A stretch of 64,000 nucleotides of DNA from Caballeronia sp. Lep1P3. Lineage in GTDB: Bacteria > Pseudomonadota > Gammaproteobacteria > Burkholderiales > Burkholderiaceae. Positions 17,243-25,182 of this stretch are shown here, one piece after another (positions within the stretch are counted from its first letter, which is position 1; each line of letters starts with the position of its first letter). Location: contig NZ_CP084268.1 in assembly GCF_022879595.1 (NCBI RefSeq), forward strand, positions 310,001 through 374,000, given 5' to 3'. Made by a program: the position numbers and the translations under genes. Below the pieces are notes generated by a model. The model was not told where the DNA came from and made no database searches. It saw only the letters and a program-made list of their open reading frames with translations.

Positions 17243-18496
17243 GTGAGGCAAGCCGACGACAACCTCCATTCCTCCGACGATGCGTCCGCCCGGCGCACGC
17301 CGCGCGCAAGCCGCCACGCCGATGCGCGGATCGTGGCGCTGTCGCTATCGCTCGGGAGCGCCATCGCGCTCGGCTTCGCGCGATTCTCGTATGCGCTGCT
17401 CCTGCCGCCGATGAAGCAGGACCTCGCGTGGAACTTCGCGCAGGCCGGCGCGATGAACACCGCCAACGCGCTCGGGTATCTGCTCGGCGCGCTCGCCTTT
17501 GCGCGCCTTTCGCGGCACGCCGCGCCCCGCACGCTCTTTCTCTGGGGATGCATCGCCACCACGCTGCTGATGGCGTCGAGCGGCGCCGCGGTCGATACGG
17601 ACGCGTTGCTCGCACTTCGCGTGGCCACCGGCGCAGGCAGCGCGCTCGTGTTCGTCAGCGGCGGCGTGCTGGCGGCTCGCCTCGCTTCGCTGTCGCCGAA
17701 GGAAGCGGGGTTCATCATCGGGCTGTATTACGGCGGCACGGGCTGGGGCATCGCGGTGTCGTCGGTTCTGGTTCCGCTCACGGTGCTGCCGGGCGCGCAC
17801 GGCTGGCGATTTGCCTGGCTCGCGCTCGCCGCCGCGTGCGCCGCCTGCGCGATCGCCGCGGTGGCGGCGGCGTGGCGCATCGATCCCGGCGTTCAGCCGA
17901 TGCCGCACGTTCACGCGCAAGGCGTCGCGCAGCCACCCATCGCCCGCCGGCGCTACGGCTTCGCGCTCGCGGGATACGCGTGCTTCGGCGTCGGCTATAT
18001 CGGCTACATGACGTTCATCGTGGCGCTGCTGCGCAACGCGGGGTTGAGCGCGGCAGTCGTGAGCGGCTTCTACGTGCTGCTCGGCGTCGCGACGGTGGCA
18101 TCGGCGCGTCTGTGGTCCGGACTGCTCGACCGCATGCGCGGTGGCCAGGCGCTTGCGTTGCTCAATGCGCTGCTCGTCGTGGCGACGCTCGTTCCGGCGG
18201 TGGTCGCGCATCCGCTCGCGGCGTTCGCATCCGGCGTGCTCTTCGGCGCGACGTTTCTTTCGGCGGTCGCGTCGACGACCGCGTTCGTCCGGCACAACCT
18301 TCCCGCGCCTCAATGGGGACGCGGCATCAACGCATTCACCATCGTGTTCGCGCTCGGGCAGATCGTCGGGCCGACCGTCATCGGGCGAATATCGGACAGC
18401 GCCGGCCTGACGCGCGGTCTCGTCTATTCGGCGGCGATGCTGGCGCTCGGCGCGGCGCTCGCGGCGTGTCAGAGACCGCTGGACGCGGCTCATTGA
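17243..18496 (+). CDS. YbfB/YjiJ-type MFS transporter
   Basis: A 417-residue major facilitator with 12 predicted membrane helices. Family features are GFARFSYALLLPPMKQDLAWNFAQAGAMNT (helix 1 to loop), FVSGGVLAARLA and GRGINAFTIVFALGQIVGP. The YbfB/YjiJ subfamily is expected to export or import small metabolites, but substrates are not established. The start is uncertain: GTG at 17243 gives a short soluble leader before helix 1, and no good ATG lies upstream of the first helix. It ends 66 bp from the convergent replication initiator gene. Confidence 0.82.
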   Translation: MRQADDNLHSSDDASARRTPRASRHADARIVALSLSLGSAIALGFARFSYALLLPPMKQDLAWNFAQAGAMNTANALGYLLGALAFARLSRHAAPRTLFLWGCIATTLLMASSGAAVDTDALLALRVATGAGSALVFVSGGVLAARLASLSPKEAGFIIGLYYGGTGWGIAVSSVLVPLTVLPGAHGWRFAWLALAAACAACAIAAVAAAWRIDPGVQPMPHVHAQGVAQPPIARRRYGFALAGYACFGVGYIGYMTFIVALLRNAGLSAAVVSGFYVLLGVATVASARLWSGLLDRMRGGQALALLNALLVVATLVPAVVAHPLAAFASGVLFGATFLSAVASTTAFVRHNLPAPQWGRGINAFTIVFALGQIVGPTVIGRISDSAGLTRGLVYSAAMLALGAALAACQRPLDAAH

Positions 18497-18509
18497 GCGT
18501 TCCGCTTCG

Positions 18510-18530
18510 TTCGGACAACCGAATGTCCGA
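18510..18530. other. Everted parS-like half-sites
   Basis: TTCGGACA (18510-18517) and TGTCCGA (18524-18530) are the two halves of the palindrome found downstream of parB, but in swapped order with a 6-bp spacer. The element lies between the MFS gene and the 3' end of rep. It has no T-tract, so a terminator is less likely. Confidence 0.35.
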
Positions 18531-18562
18531 CGATGATCCAATGCGGGTGCGGTGGCCCGCGC

Positions 18563-19963
18563 TCAGACGTTCGGGCGAATCTTCTTCATCTTGATGAACA
18601 CGTGCGAACAGAACGCGTCCGCAACGACGCGATTCACAGTCAGGATATTGTCCGCACTTAGGGATTCACGCGCGAGCCCCTGCTTCTCGATCAGGCGCTG
18701 CGGTATCAATTGCGTGACGAACGAGTGGCACAGATCCTTTCGAAGTTGTGCATCGGCTGCTTCGAAGAACTGCCGCCCTGCCCTGATTTCCTCGCTGAGC
18801 TTGGCCTTGGCCGAATCGTTCTGCGCCTGAATGGTCGCTTCGAGCTTTGCCTGGGCGGCATCGCGCTCGCGACGCGTTTTCTTGTCGTCTTCGAGCTGGC
18901 GCGCCTTGATCGCCGCCATCTTCCGGTCCGCGTCGCCGATGCGATAGTTGCCCTCCAGCGCCTTGAACAAATAGCCGCGCGGACTGACCGTCACCTTCCC
19001 TTCGTTCAGCTTGAAGCGCGTGTACTCGATCGCCTGCTCGAGCCGCTCGTCGGTCCACACGTCCCGATGCTTCGCGAGGCGCTCGAAATCGGGTGTATCG
19101 AATGCAAATTCGTTGTGAAGCAGCAGGTACATGGAATCCTGAATGCCGGCGCGAGCGGCGTCCGCGCCCTGCTTCTTGGTGAAGCGAAAACGCAGCTTGA
19201 GCTTGTCGCGGCCCACGCGGTCGGCGTTCGCTTCCCAACTGACGTCGAAATCCGACACTTCGTTGAGCTGGTCGATGGCGGGCTCGAGAAAGCGCTTCTT
19301 GAACTCCTTGACCTCTTTTCTGGACTCGCCGACCTTGCCCGGCCATTCGAGCACTTCTTCGAACGGGAACCATTCGGTTACGCCGTGCCCTTGGCACGGG
19401 ATGAGCCGATCGTAGATGGCTCGCGCGAGCGAAAGCGAGAACGCGGTGGACGCGCGCAAGCTGAGCCAGTGCGCCTTGTAAGGGCTGATCAGATACTTGA
19501 TGACGCGCCCGGAAAGCAGCACGCAGACAACGTTGCGTTCGATATAGCAGTCACCGAGCAGGCTTATCGTGCCCCACGAATCTTTCTCGGTCAGCTCCTC
19601 GATCGACGGCGCCGTCATGATTTCGACGCGCGCACGGGCCGCGGCGCGCATCTGCGCAATCAGGTGGCTGTGATTGCGGCTGTCGTAGCGCATCAGCCAC
19701 TTGAAGTAATTGACGTCGGCGGTGAACGTGTAGACCTTGTCGTCGACGAGCTCATCGGGCGCCTTGGTCGCGACGATGAAGTAGGCCGCGTCCAGCACGC
19801 GACGCGCGGCGATGCCGAGGCCGCCCACGCGAGTGAAGATGTTGTTTCGAAGAAATCCGATGTCTCGCGTCGCCTCGCAGATGGCCGTGCCCTGCCCGGA
19901 CATGTCTTCGTAGATGTCCAGCGCAAGCTGCTGAGGCGTGACAGTGAGATCTTGGTTTTCCAT
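18563..19963 (-). CDS. repA: Replication initiator protein (Rep_3 superfamily)
   Basis: A 466-residue initiator of the Rep_3/RepB superfamily, with two winged-helix domains expected at about residues 20-150 and 160-280 (VITDR-type DNA contacts are replaced by lysine/arginine-rich LKLRFRFTKK). A long charged coiled-coil-like segment follows (KMAAIKARQLEDDKKTRRERDAAQAKLEAT region, about 345-400). It would bind the iterons upstream of its own gene and open the origin of this replicon. Position and polarity opposite to parAB match Burkholderiaceae secondary chromosomes and megaplasmids. ATG at 19963 was taken because the iterons begin about 50 bp upstream. The assignment rests on context plus fold-like features. 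Confidence 0.85.
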   Translation of the reverse strand: MENQDLTVTPQQLALDIYEDMSGQGTAICEATRDIGFLRNNIFTRVGGLGIAARRVLDAAYFIVATKAPDELVDDKVYTFTADVNYFKWLMRYDSRNHSHLIAQMRAAARARVEIMTAPSIEELTEKDSWGTISLLGDCYIERNVVCVLLSGRVIKYLISPYKAHWLSLRASTAFSLSLARAIYDRLIPCQGHGVTEWFPFEEVLEWPGKVGESRKEVKEFKKRFLEPAIDQLNEVSDFDVSWEANADRVGRDKLKLRFRFTKKQGADAARAGIQDSMYLLLHNEFAFDTPDFERLAKHRDVWTDERLEQAIEYTRFKLNEGKVTVSPRGYLFKALEGNYRIGDADRKMAAIKARQLEDDKKTRRERDAAQAKLEATIQAQNDSAKAKLSEEIRAGRQFFEAADAQLRKDLCHSFVTQLIPQRLIEKQGLARESLSADNILTVNRVVADAFCSHVFIKMKKIRPNV

Positions 19964-20015
19964 TCTTCGATTCGGCTCGGTCCCGGCACTCTAGCAGCCG
20001 AGCAAACCGTGTCAA

Positions 20016-20181
20016 CACAAAAACCGCCCCCGACTTCGGCGACGCGTTCGCACAAAAACCGACCGTTCTTTCGAGAACCAAACCCAATTTCCACCCCACG
20101 ACGCCCAAAAAGCGCCCCGGCTTACACAATTTGCGATCGCGGCTTCACAAAAACCGCCCCAGCCGTCACAAAAACCGCCCC
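20016..20181 (+). repeat. Iterons, 15 bp, five direct copies
   Basis: Consensus CACAAAAACCGCCCC. Perfect copies at 20016-20030, 20146-20160 and 20167-20181. Degenerate copies at 20051-20065 (CACAAAAACCGACCG) and 20104-20118 (CCCAAAAAGCGCCCC). Such repeats are the usual binding sites for Rep_3 initiators; spacing of the last two perfect copies is 21 bp, two helical turns. Confidence 0.85.
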
Positions 20182-20189
20182 TATCCACA
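20181..20189 (+). promoter_or_regulatory. DnaA-box-like site
   Basis: CTATCCACA differs at one position from the consensus DnaA box TTATCCACA. It directly abuts the last direct iteron and faces the AT-rich stretch, the expected place for host DnaA to assist opening. Confidence 0.55.
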
Positions 20190-20357
20190 GGCACTCGCGT
20201 TGATTAATAAGGAAAGCATGGGCGCTGTTAGTTTGTGAGGTGGTCAAGGTTTACAAAATAAACATAACTAACGCTTGGCGACGTTCAAAGATTCCCGGCA
20301 CCTGTTCGGACCTAGACCATTGAATCGATATGACTTTTTGGGGCTCTCCCGGCTCCG

Positions 20358-20387
20358 CACAAAAAGCGCCTCGGGGCGGTTTTTGTG
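20358..20387. repeat. Inverted pair of iterons
   Basis: A degenerate plus-strand copy (CACAAAAAGCGCCTC, 20358-20372) abuts a perfect minus-strand copy (GGGGCGGTTTTTGTG, 20373-20387), making a near-palindrome. Inverted iterons of this kind often serve Rep dimers for autoregulation or copy control. It could also fold as a terminator-like hairpin, but it sits far from any gene end. Confidence 0.75.
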
Positions 20388-20549
20388 CGCGATGAATATC
20401 TTCGTTCCGTCGAGTGGTAGCGAGCGGTGTTTGGAAGCAGTGCCTGTGGCCGAGGTGTGCGACTAAGGAGCCGGAATCGGAGTCGCCGTGCTGAAATTGC
20501 GCCTGAAACTGCCAAATTTCGGCGCTCTGTAACTTTGTTTACGCGTATT

Positions 20550-20595
20550 CGTGTATTCTGCGCTTCAGCGTCAATACACGGAGAAAGCGCAGAAT
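20550..20595. promoter_or_regulatory. Interleaved inverted repeats overlapping the parA start
   Basis: Two inverted repeats interlock. CGTGTATT (20550-20557) pairs with AATACACG (20573-20580). ATTCTGCGCTT (20555-20565) pairs perfectly with AAGCGCAGAAT (20585-20595), which includes the first two bases of the parA start codon. The Shine-Dalgarno GGAGA (20580-20584) lies in the loop of the second repeat. This fits an autorepressor site for the MerR-like N-terminal domain of ParA, and the transcript could also fold to mask the start codon. Confidence 0.7.
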
Positions 20596-21805
20596 GGCCA
20601 ACGTAGGCAGCCTACCAATGGAAGACCGGAAGGTCTCCCTTCGCGAAGTAGCCGAATTCGCGGATAACCTCGAACCCTTTTCGGACAATCTCCGCGAGCA
20701 GATTCTGGCGCCCCGCCCGCGCAAGACGGCCCCCATCTATACGATTAGCGAACTGGCAGAGATGTGCAATCTCACGCGTCAGCAGATTCAGTATCTGGTA
20801 ACCAAAGGCGAAGGCGGCTTGCCCGCCGGCACGCTGAACGGTAACGGTCGCAGCCGGACGTTCACGCTACCCGAGGTTCGCATGTGGGTGAAGATGGCGT
20901 CCGATATCTATCAAACCCGTCTCGATGACGGCGCCGGCGAGTTTCGGGGCAAGGTCCTCACTACCGCCCAACTCAAGGGCGGGTCGGCGAAGACTACAAC
21001 GACCGTCTGTCTCGCACAAGCGCTCACGCTGCTAGGGCGGAAGGTCCTCCTGATCGATCTGGATCCGCAGGCGTCGGCGTCGGAACTGTGTGGCTTGTAC
21101 GCGGAAAAGGAGATATCCGGCGACGACACGGTGCTCCCGTATATCTACGATCAGAACATCGAGGGAGGACTCGGTGCCAGCGTGCAATCGACGTACTGGG
21201 ACGGCCTCGACATCATTCCCGGCCACACGTTTCTCTATGGAGCGGAATTTCTACTGCCGGCGCGTCAGAAGACGATTCAGGGTTATCGCTTCTGGGCGGT
21301 GCTTCGGCAGGGTCTTGAGCCGCTGCGCGCGCAGTACGACTACATTCTGATCGATACGTCGCCCTCGCTGTCGTACATGAACCTGAACGCGCTGCTGGCG
21401 GCCGATGCGCTCGTCATGCCGATGATTCCCGAGAACCTCGACTTCATCAGTTCCCTGGCGTTCTGGCGCTTGTTCTCCGACGTCGCGGAAGACTTCCTTC
21501 CCTACGAGGAGGACAAGGTGTACGACTTCATCTCGATCCTGCTCTCGAAGGTGGATTACGGGAAGACGTCGTCGGCGCCGGTCGTTCGTCAGTGGGCGCA
21601 GAGTGCCTACGGTCGCTGGCTCGATCCATTCGAGATTCCCGCCAGTTCGGTCATGAGTGGCGGAGCGCTTTCGTTCTCGACGGCGCTCGATGTGGTTAGC
21701 ACGCATTCGACGGCGAAATCGCTGCAGCGCGTGCGACAACCGATGATGCAGTACGCGAAGTGGCTCGACGACATGTTCGTGAAATCCTGGAGGGAGGCGG
21801 CATGA
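20594..21805 (+). CDS. parA: Partition ATPase ParA with N-terminal HTH
   Basis: A 403-residue ParA of type Ia organisation. Residues 45-105 contain a MerR-like helix-turn-helix (YTISELAEMCNLTRQQIQYLV) expected to bind the operator around its own start. The deviant Walker A KGGSAKTTT is at 128-136, with DLDPQASAS (Walker A') and LIDTSPSLSYMNLNALLAAD (Walker B) following. It moves the replicon by ATP-dependent nucleoid binding together with ParB. Start chosen at 20594 with GGAGA 9 bases upstream. The stop overlaps the parB start (ATGA), so the two are translationally coupled. Confidence 0.93.
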   Translation: MANVGSLPMEDRKVSLREVAEFADNLEPFSDNLREQILAPRPRKTAPIYTISELAEMCNLTRQQIQYLVTKGEGGLPAGTLNGNGRSRTFTLPEVRMWVKMASDIYQTRLDDGAGEFRGKVLTTAQLKGGSAKTTTTVCLAQALTLLGRKVLLIDLDPQASASELCGLYAEKEISGDDTVLPYIYDQNIEGGLGASVQSTYWDGLDIIPGHTFLYGAEFLLPARQKTIQGYRFWAVLRQGLEPLRAQYDYILIDTSPSLSYMNLNALLAADALVMPMIPENLDFISSLAFWRLFSDVAEDFLPYEEDKVYDFISILLSKVDYGKTSSAPVVRQWAQSAYGRWLDPFEIPASSVMSGGALSFSTALDVVSTHSTAKSLQRVRQPMMQYAKWLDDMFVKSWREAA

Positions 21806-22779
21806 GCAATAACATTCGTGAACAACTCATGGCCAAGACGGCCAACCTGCCGAAGCCAGCGGATTTCAAAGGCGACGCGAAGAAGGACCGCACGGCGCGC
21901 GGTCCGCAGACGATGCCGGGCATTACAAGTGCGCTGGCTGCGGCTCAGCTACGGATTCAGGAACTCGAGTCGAAGGGCGTTGAAACCGATATTCGCATCG
22001 ATGCGATCGTGCCGAACCCCTGGCAGCCGCGGCGTCAGTTCAACGAGAGCAAGCTATCAGAACTGGCCCGTTCAATCGATGAGGTCGGTCTGCTGCAGGC
22101 GGTGACGGTCCGACGGATCGGCGAGTCGTTTCAACTGGTCGCAGGTGAGCGCCGTCTGCGTGCTCACAAGCTCATTAACAAGGACACAATCCGGGCTGTC
22201 GTGATCGAGTGTTCCGATCAAGACATGGCGGCGCTTGCGTTGATGGAAAACGTCACGCGCGATGACTTGTCCGACTACGAGGTCGCGATTGCGATTCGCC
22301 GGGCGGAAGCGGAGTTTCCCAATCGGACCCGGCTTGCGGAGGCGATGGGAATCTCGCGGAGCGACCTGTATCGCTTCCTCGCGTTCGACGCGCTGCCAGA
22401 CTTCGTCAAACGCGATCTTGATTTGACGCCATCGGTGCTCGGCGCTTCTTCAGCGCAGGATGTCGCGAACGCGCTCAAGAAGTCTGGCGATGCGGGACTT
22501 CGCGCGTTGCAGGAATTATGGCCGCAGGTCGTGTCGGGGGATCTTGTACAGACTAAATTGGCTGCGAGCTTGAATGCGCAAGTTAGCCGCGGCGCTCCCG
22601 CGACCGATGCCGGTGGTCGCAGTATTTTGAAGATTTTCGCTGGGAAGGTGCAGGCCGGGAGCATCACCAAGGACGTGAAGGGGCTTACGTTCAAGTTCAA
22701 GGCAGGGGTGGTTACGGAAGAACAAGAGAATCAGCTAAGGGAGCATATTGGGAAGATGTTCTCGATACGGTCTGAATGA
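21802..22779 (+). CDS. parB: Centromere-binding protein ParB (CTPase)
   Basis: A 325-residue ParB. The N-terminal CTP-binding domain has PNPWQPR (71-77), GERRLRAH (115-122) and ENVTRDDLSDYE (149-160), equivalent to ParB boxes I-III. A central helix-turn-helix for parS recognition is at about 180-205 (RLAEAMGISRSDLYRFLAF), and the C-terminal part dimerises. GGAGGGAGGCGGC before ATG 21802 sets the start; an open frame upstream encodes no ParB sequence. Its likely parS sites lie 100-830 bp downstream. A clean terminator follows the stop. Confidence 0.93.
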   Translation: MSNNIREQLMAKTANLPKPADFKGDAKKDRTARGPQTMPGITSALAAAQLRIQELESKGVETDIRIDAIVPNPWQPRRQFNESKLSELARSIDEVGLLQAVTVRRIGESFQLVAGERRLRAHKLINKDTIRAVVIECSDQDMAALALMENVTRDDLSDYEVAIAIRRAEAEFPNRTRLAEAMGISRSDLYRFLAFDALPDFVKRDLDLTPSVLGASSAQDVANALKKSGDAGLRALQELWPQVVSGDLVQTKLAASLNAQVSRGAPATDAGGRSILKIFAGKVQAGSITKDVKGLTFKFKAGVVTEEQENQLREHIGKMFSIRSE

Positions 22780-22785
22780 GGGTGG

Positions 22786-22807
22786 CCCGCTTCGGCGGGT
22801 TTTTTTT
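22786..22807 (+). terminator. Intrinsic terminator of the parAB operon
   Basis: CCCGC-TTCG-GCGGG followed by eight T residues, 6 bp after the parB stop. A stable tetraloop and uninterrupted T-tract make this a textbook rho-independent terminator. Confidence 0.9.
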
Positions 22808-22875
22808 GGCGTCGTGTCTCTGGCGGGCGGTAGCACTGTGGTGGTGGCATATCGGTGCGCTCGGCTAAACGTGAA

Positions 22876-22893
22876 GTGTCCGAATTCGGACAC
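22876..22893. other. parS-like palindrome 1
   Basis: A perfect 18-bp palindrome GTGTCCGAATTCGGACAC, 97 bp after parB. It differs from the universal chromosomal parS (TGTTNCACGTGAAACA), as expected for a replicon-specific site. Confidence 0.6.
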
Positions 22894-22935
22894 GTTGTGC
22901 CGCGGCGGATCGAAGCGCCGTTTCTACAGCCTGAC

Positions 22936-22951
22936 TGTCCGAATTCGGACA
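22936..22951. other. parS-like palindrome 2
   Basis: The 16-bp core TGTCCGAATTCGGACA of palindrome 1 recurs perfectly, 60 bp on. The outer base pair is lost. Confidence 0.6.
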
Positions 22952-23081
22952 CTTGCTGGCTCCGGAGCGTCTTCCGCGGAGTGCCTTGTTTTCAACTGCC
23001 ATGACCTCCGCATCGCGCACAAGACGTGCGGCCCATCCAGTCCAGCCGCGAGGTTTCGCCGATGAGAACGCAGTCCCCGCC

Positions 23082-23159
23082 GAAAGCCCCGCACGAAAGC
23101 CCCGCACGAAAGCCCCGCACGAAAGCTCCAGATGAAGGCTGCAGATGAAGGTTCCGCAC
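23082..23159. repeat. 13-bp tandem repeat array, six units
   Basis: Three perfect units GAAAGCCCCGCAC (23082-23120) are followed by three degenerate ones (GAAAGCTCCAGAT, GAAGGCTGCAGAT, GAAGGTTCCGCAC). A 13-bp period breaks reading frame, in line with non-coding DNA. It lies 130 bp from the parS-like pair. Confidence 0.85.
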
Positions 23160-23605
23160 TCACCTCAACCAGAACCCCGCCGAACCGTGGCGCTCATGAC
23201 ACCGGAGACCGGTTCTCCCGATCGTCGAGGTGCCTAGCGCTATCGATCCCTGCGTTGTCGGGGCGCGTGAGGAGCAGACGCAGGGCGCCGGAGTATCGGC
23301 GATGCTCTCTGTGCTGGATTGAGCTTCGGATCGATCAACTGTTAGAAACGATGCCGTCCACCATTTGTGGGCGAGTCGCTCGGGGAGAATCGCAACGGAT
23401 AGCCCGCCGCTCGCACACGGCGCAAGCACCGCCCTTTGCGCAGAGAGCGACGACAAAGGGACGAAGCTCGCGGGGTGGCGTGCCGAGAGGCGTCGGCGGC
23501 TCGCGCCCGACTGCATCGACGAATAAGGGCAGGCCGCCAGTATGTCGAGGCGCAGGATGCGCTCGCAGTTTCCGTGAACGACTCTTCCGGTGACAACCAA
23601 TGACC

Positions 23606-23619
23606 GTCCGAACTCGGAC
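23606..23619. other. Degenerate parS-like palindrome 3
   Basis: GTCCGAACTCGGAC keeps both half-sites of the core but has one mismatch in the centre. It lies about 650 bp beyond palindrome 2. Confidence 0.4.
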
Positions 23620-24410
23620 ACTTTCGCATCGAGGCCTCCGACCTATGAAAGAAGGCCAAGCCTTTGGACGGCACTGGCCGGAAGCCGCGTGCTGATTCCC
23701 TAGAGCCGACGGCAACGCACGCGTTACGCGTATAAGTCAACGAACTGCGGCACTCGGCCAAGAAGCAACCTGCCTGCGTTCTTGCGTCATTCCTCGTCAA
23801 CTCGTGGGAGTGGGCGCGGCGACTCAACAGTTCGCGACGACGCTATCCATTGCGCGCGGCGTTGTCGGAAGCAGCGTGGGTTGCACCCCGCGGCCAGTAT
23901 CGGGCGCAGCCCACTCTGGAACGATGTCCAGACCCACACCGATTTGTAGTCGAGACCCAATAAGGACGTCGGCCTCTACGGAATGCGGTCGTCTGTAGGC
24001 CATTGACGATCGATGCCGGTCGGGGCAGCGATTGCGGCGCCGCAATGCCCGACGAATCGGTCAGCCGAGCAGCATCCGCAGAGATGCGACTCAGCGGGAC
24101 GCGCTCGAAGCGCAAGCTCGCTGCGCCGCTGCAGCAGCAGCCGGCTTTGCGAAAAGGCGAAGGGCAGACGAAATCTGCGGTCAACCTCCGCGCGATGCGC
24201 CGTGAAACAACGTCCCCCGCACGGAGAGAGCGCCGAAGCCAGTGAAATCATAGACTTGCGTAAATTCAGCGTTTGTGTTTCACGCCGCCCACGCGGTGCA
24301 GACAGCGTTGCGGCAAGTAAAACGAACCGACAGACAAACCAGCGGGCTGCGCAGACTTCTAACGTATCGTCTGATACAGAATTTCCCTCATGGGAACGAA
24401 CCAGATACCG

Positions 24411-24875
24411 TCAAGCCCTCTTCCGCTGCGCCCCTTGATAAGCCTCGCCTCCCTTGACCCGTTCCAACCGCTCGCTTGCAACAGTCAAAGCGGCGAGGCT
24501 CGCGCGCTTGAGTTGATGGTCATAAAGCGTCACGACTGCCGCGAGTTTCTCGAAGGCTTCCGCGCTAATCCGCCATGCGCCCGACCTGCCACCTTCATCG
24601 AACACGGCGGCCATTACTTGGTCGATCTCGAATAACGCTTCGTCGGGGAAGTCTCCGTGACCGGCGTCCGCGAGGAACTTCGTAAGCAACATGATCTCAG
24701 TGACCTGCTGCGCGGGGGCGATATCGGAGGAGCCGACGCGTAGAACTCCGAGCGACAAGTGGGCATGAAGCGCAAGTTCCTCAGCGACAGCGCGAGGGAT
24801 CGGCAGCAGTTGCGCTTTGCTGGGACGGGCGCGGGTCCCTTGAAACGGACGGCGGAAGGGGATGGTGGGTGACAT
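24411..24875 (-). CDS. Conserved hypothetical protein
   Basis: A 154-residue protein starting MSPTIPFRRPFQGTRARPSKAQLLPIPRAV. The core AEELALHAHLSLGVLRVG...VTEIMLLTKFLADAGHG is helical and looks well conserved. From memory, Burkholderiaceae genomes carry a family with the same GTRARPS...AHL layout that is sometimes auto-labelled Fis-family regulator; I see no convincing helix-turn-helix. The start at 24875 was chosen because the extra sequence upstream is not family-like and overlaps an inverted repeat. The gene flanks the partition region, which hints at a replicon-linked role, unproven. Confidence 0.6.
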   Translation of the reverse strand: MSPTIPFRRPFQGTRARPSKAQLLPIPRAVAEELALHAHLSLGVLRVGSSDIAPAQQVTEIMLLTKFLADAGHGDFPDEALFEIDQVMAAVFDEGGRSGAWRISAEAFEKLAAVVTLYDHQLKRASLAALTVASERLERVKGGEAYQGAQRKRA

Positions 24876-25148
24876 AAGGCTATCGTTGGTTAACCTGCCC
24901 ACGTTAACGAACGTTTGCCCCGAATTCTGAAGCCCGCACCTCCGAAACCGTCGAATAGCCTCGCAACTAACGGTCGGTTCCGTCAGCATCATGAACTGAA
25001 CAACACGTATCGGTCATCCAGCAGCAGTAAATAGCCACCAGAGACCTCCGCCGAACAGAGACAACAGACAACGACGCCCGATCCGAGCGACCGAACCAGC
25101 TAGCACCCAAACCATACACTTAGCTAACCTAATTAAACGACACCCACG
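24876..25148. other. Intergenic region
   Basis: About 270 bp with no gene. It holds the inverted repeat at 24884-24913 upstream of the minus-strand hypothetical gene. The right part (25040-25140) is comparatively A/C-rich and has no recognisable element. Confidence 0.5.
24884..24913. promoter_or_regulatory. Inverted repeat upstream of the conserved hypothetical gene
   Basis: CGTTGGTTAAC (24884-24894) and GTTAACGAACG (24903-24913) match at 10 of 11 positions around an 8-bp spacer, ending 9 bp before the start codon. It may be an operator for autoregulation. Confidence 0.45.
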
Positions 25149-25171
25149 GCGGGGGCGAACCTCGCCCCCGC
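25149..25171 (-). terminator. Terminator-like hairpin after the serine hydrolase operon
   Basis: A perfect 10-bp stem GCGGGGGCGA/TCGCCCCCGC with a 3-base loop, 11 bp beyond the minus-strand stop. The following bases on that strand are only moderately T-rich. Confidence 0.5.
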
Positions 25172-25182
25172 GCCCCACCAGA

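Larger units (their letters stand above)
19964..20549. other. Probable replication origin (oriV) region
   Basis: The intergenic region between divergent rep and parA. Left part (20016-20181): five iterons and a DnaA-box-like site. Middle (about 20200-20275): an AT-rich stretch with GATTAATAA and TTTACAAAATAAACATAACTAAC, suitable as an unwinding element; it contains an inverted repeat GTTAGTT/AACTAAC (20227-20233, 20266-20272). Right part: an inverted pair of iterons at 20358-20387. 20388-20533 shows nothing further that I recognise. Confidence 0.75.
22808..24410. other. Gene-poor stretch downstream of parB
   Basis: About 1.6 kb without a gene I can support. It holds the parS-like palindromes and a 13-bp repeat array. 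Open frames here are short, overlapping on both strands, Arg/Ser/Cys-rich and without family resemblance. The base composition is less codon-structured than the flanks. It may be centromere DNA plus decayed sequence. Confidence 0.6.

Noticed and set aside
20358..20387. Intrinsic terminator
   Set aside because: The hairpin is formed by two inverted copies of the iteron and is more than 390 bp from any gene end, so replication control is the better reading.
23082..23159. CRISPR array
   Set aside because: Units are 13 bp and contiguous without spacers.
22865..24250. Several 60-160-codon frames on both strands after parB
   Set aside because: No family resemblance, no ribosome binding sites, overlapping each other; some simply translate the parS-like palindromes.
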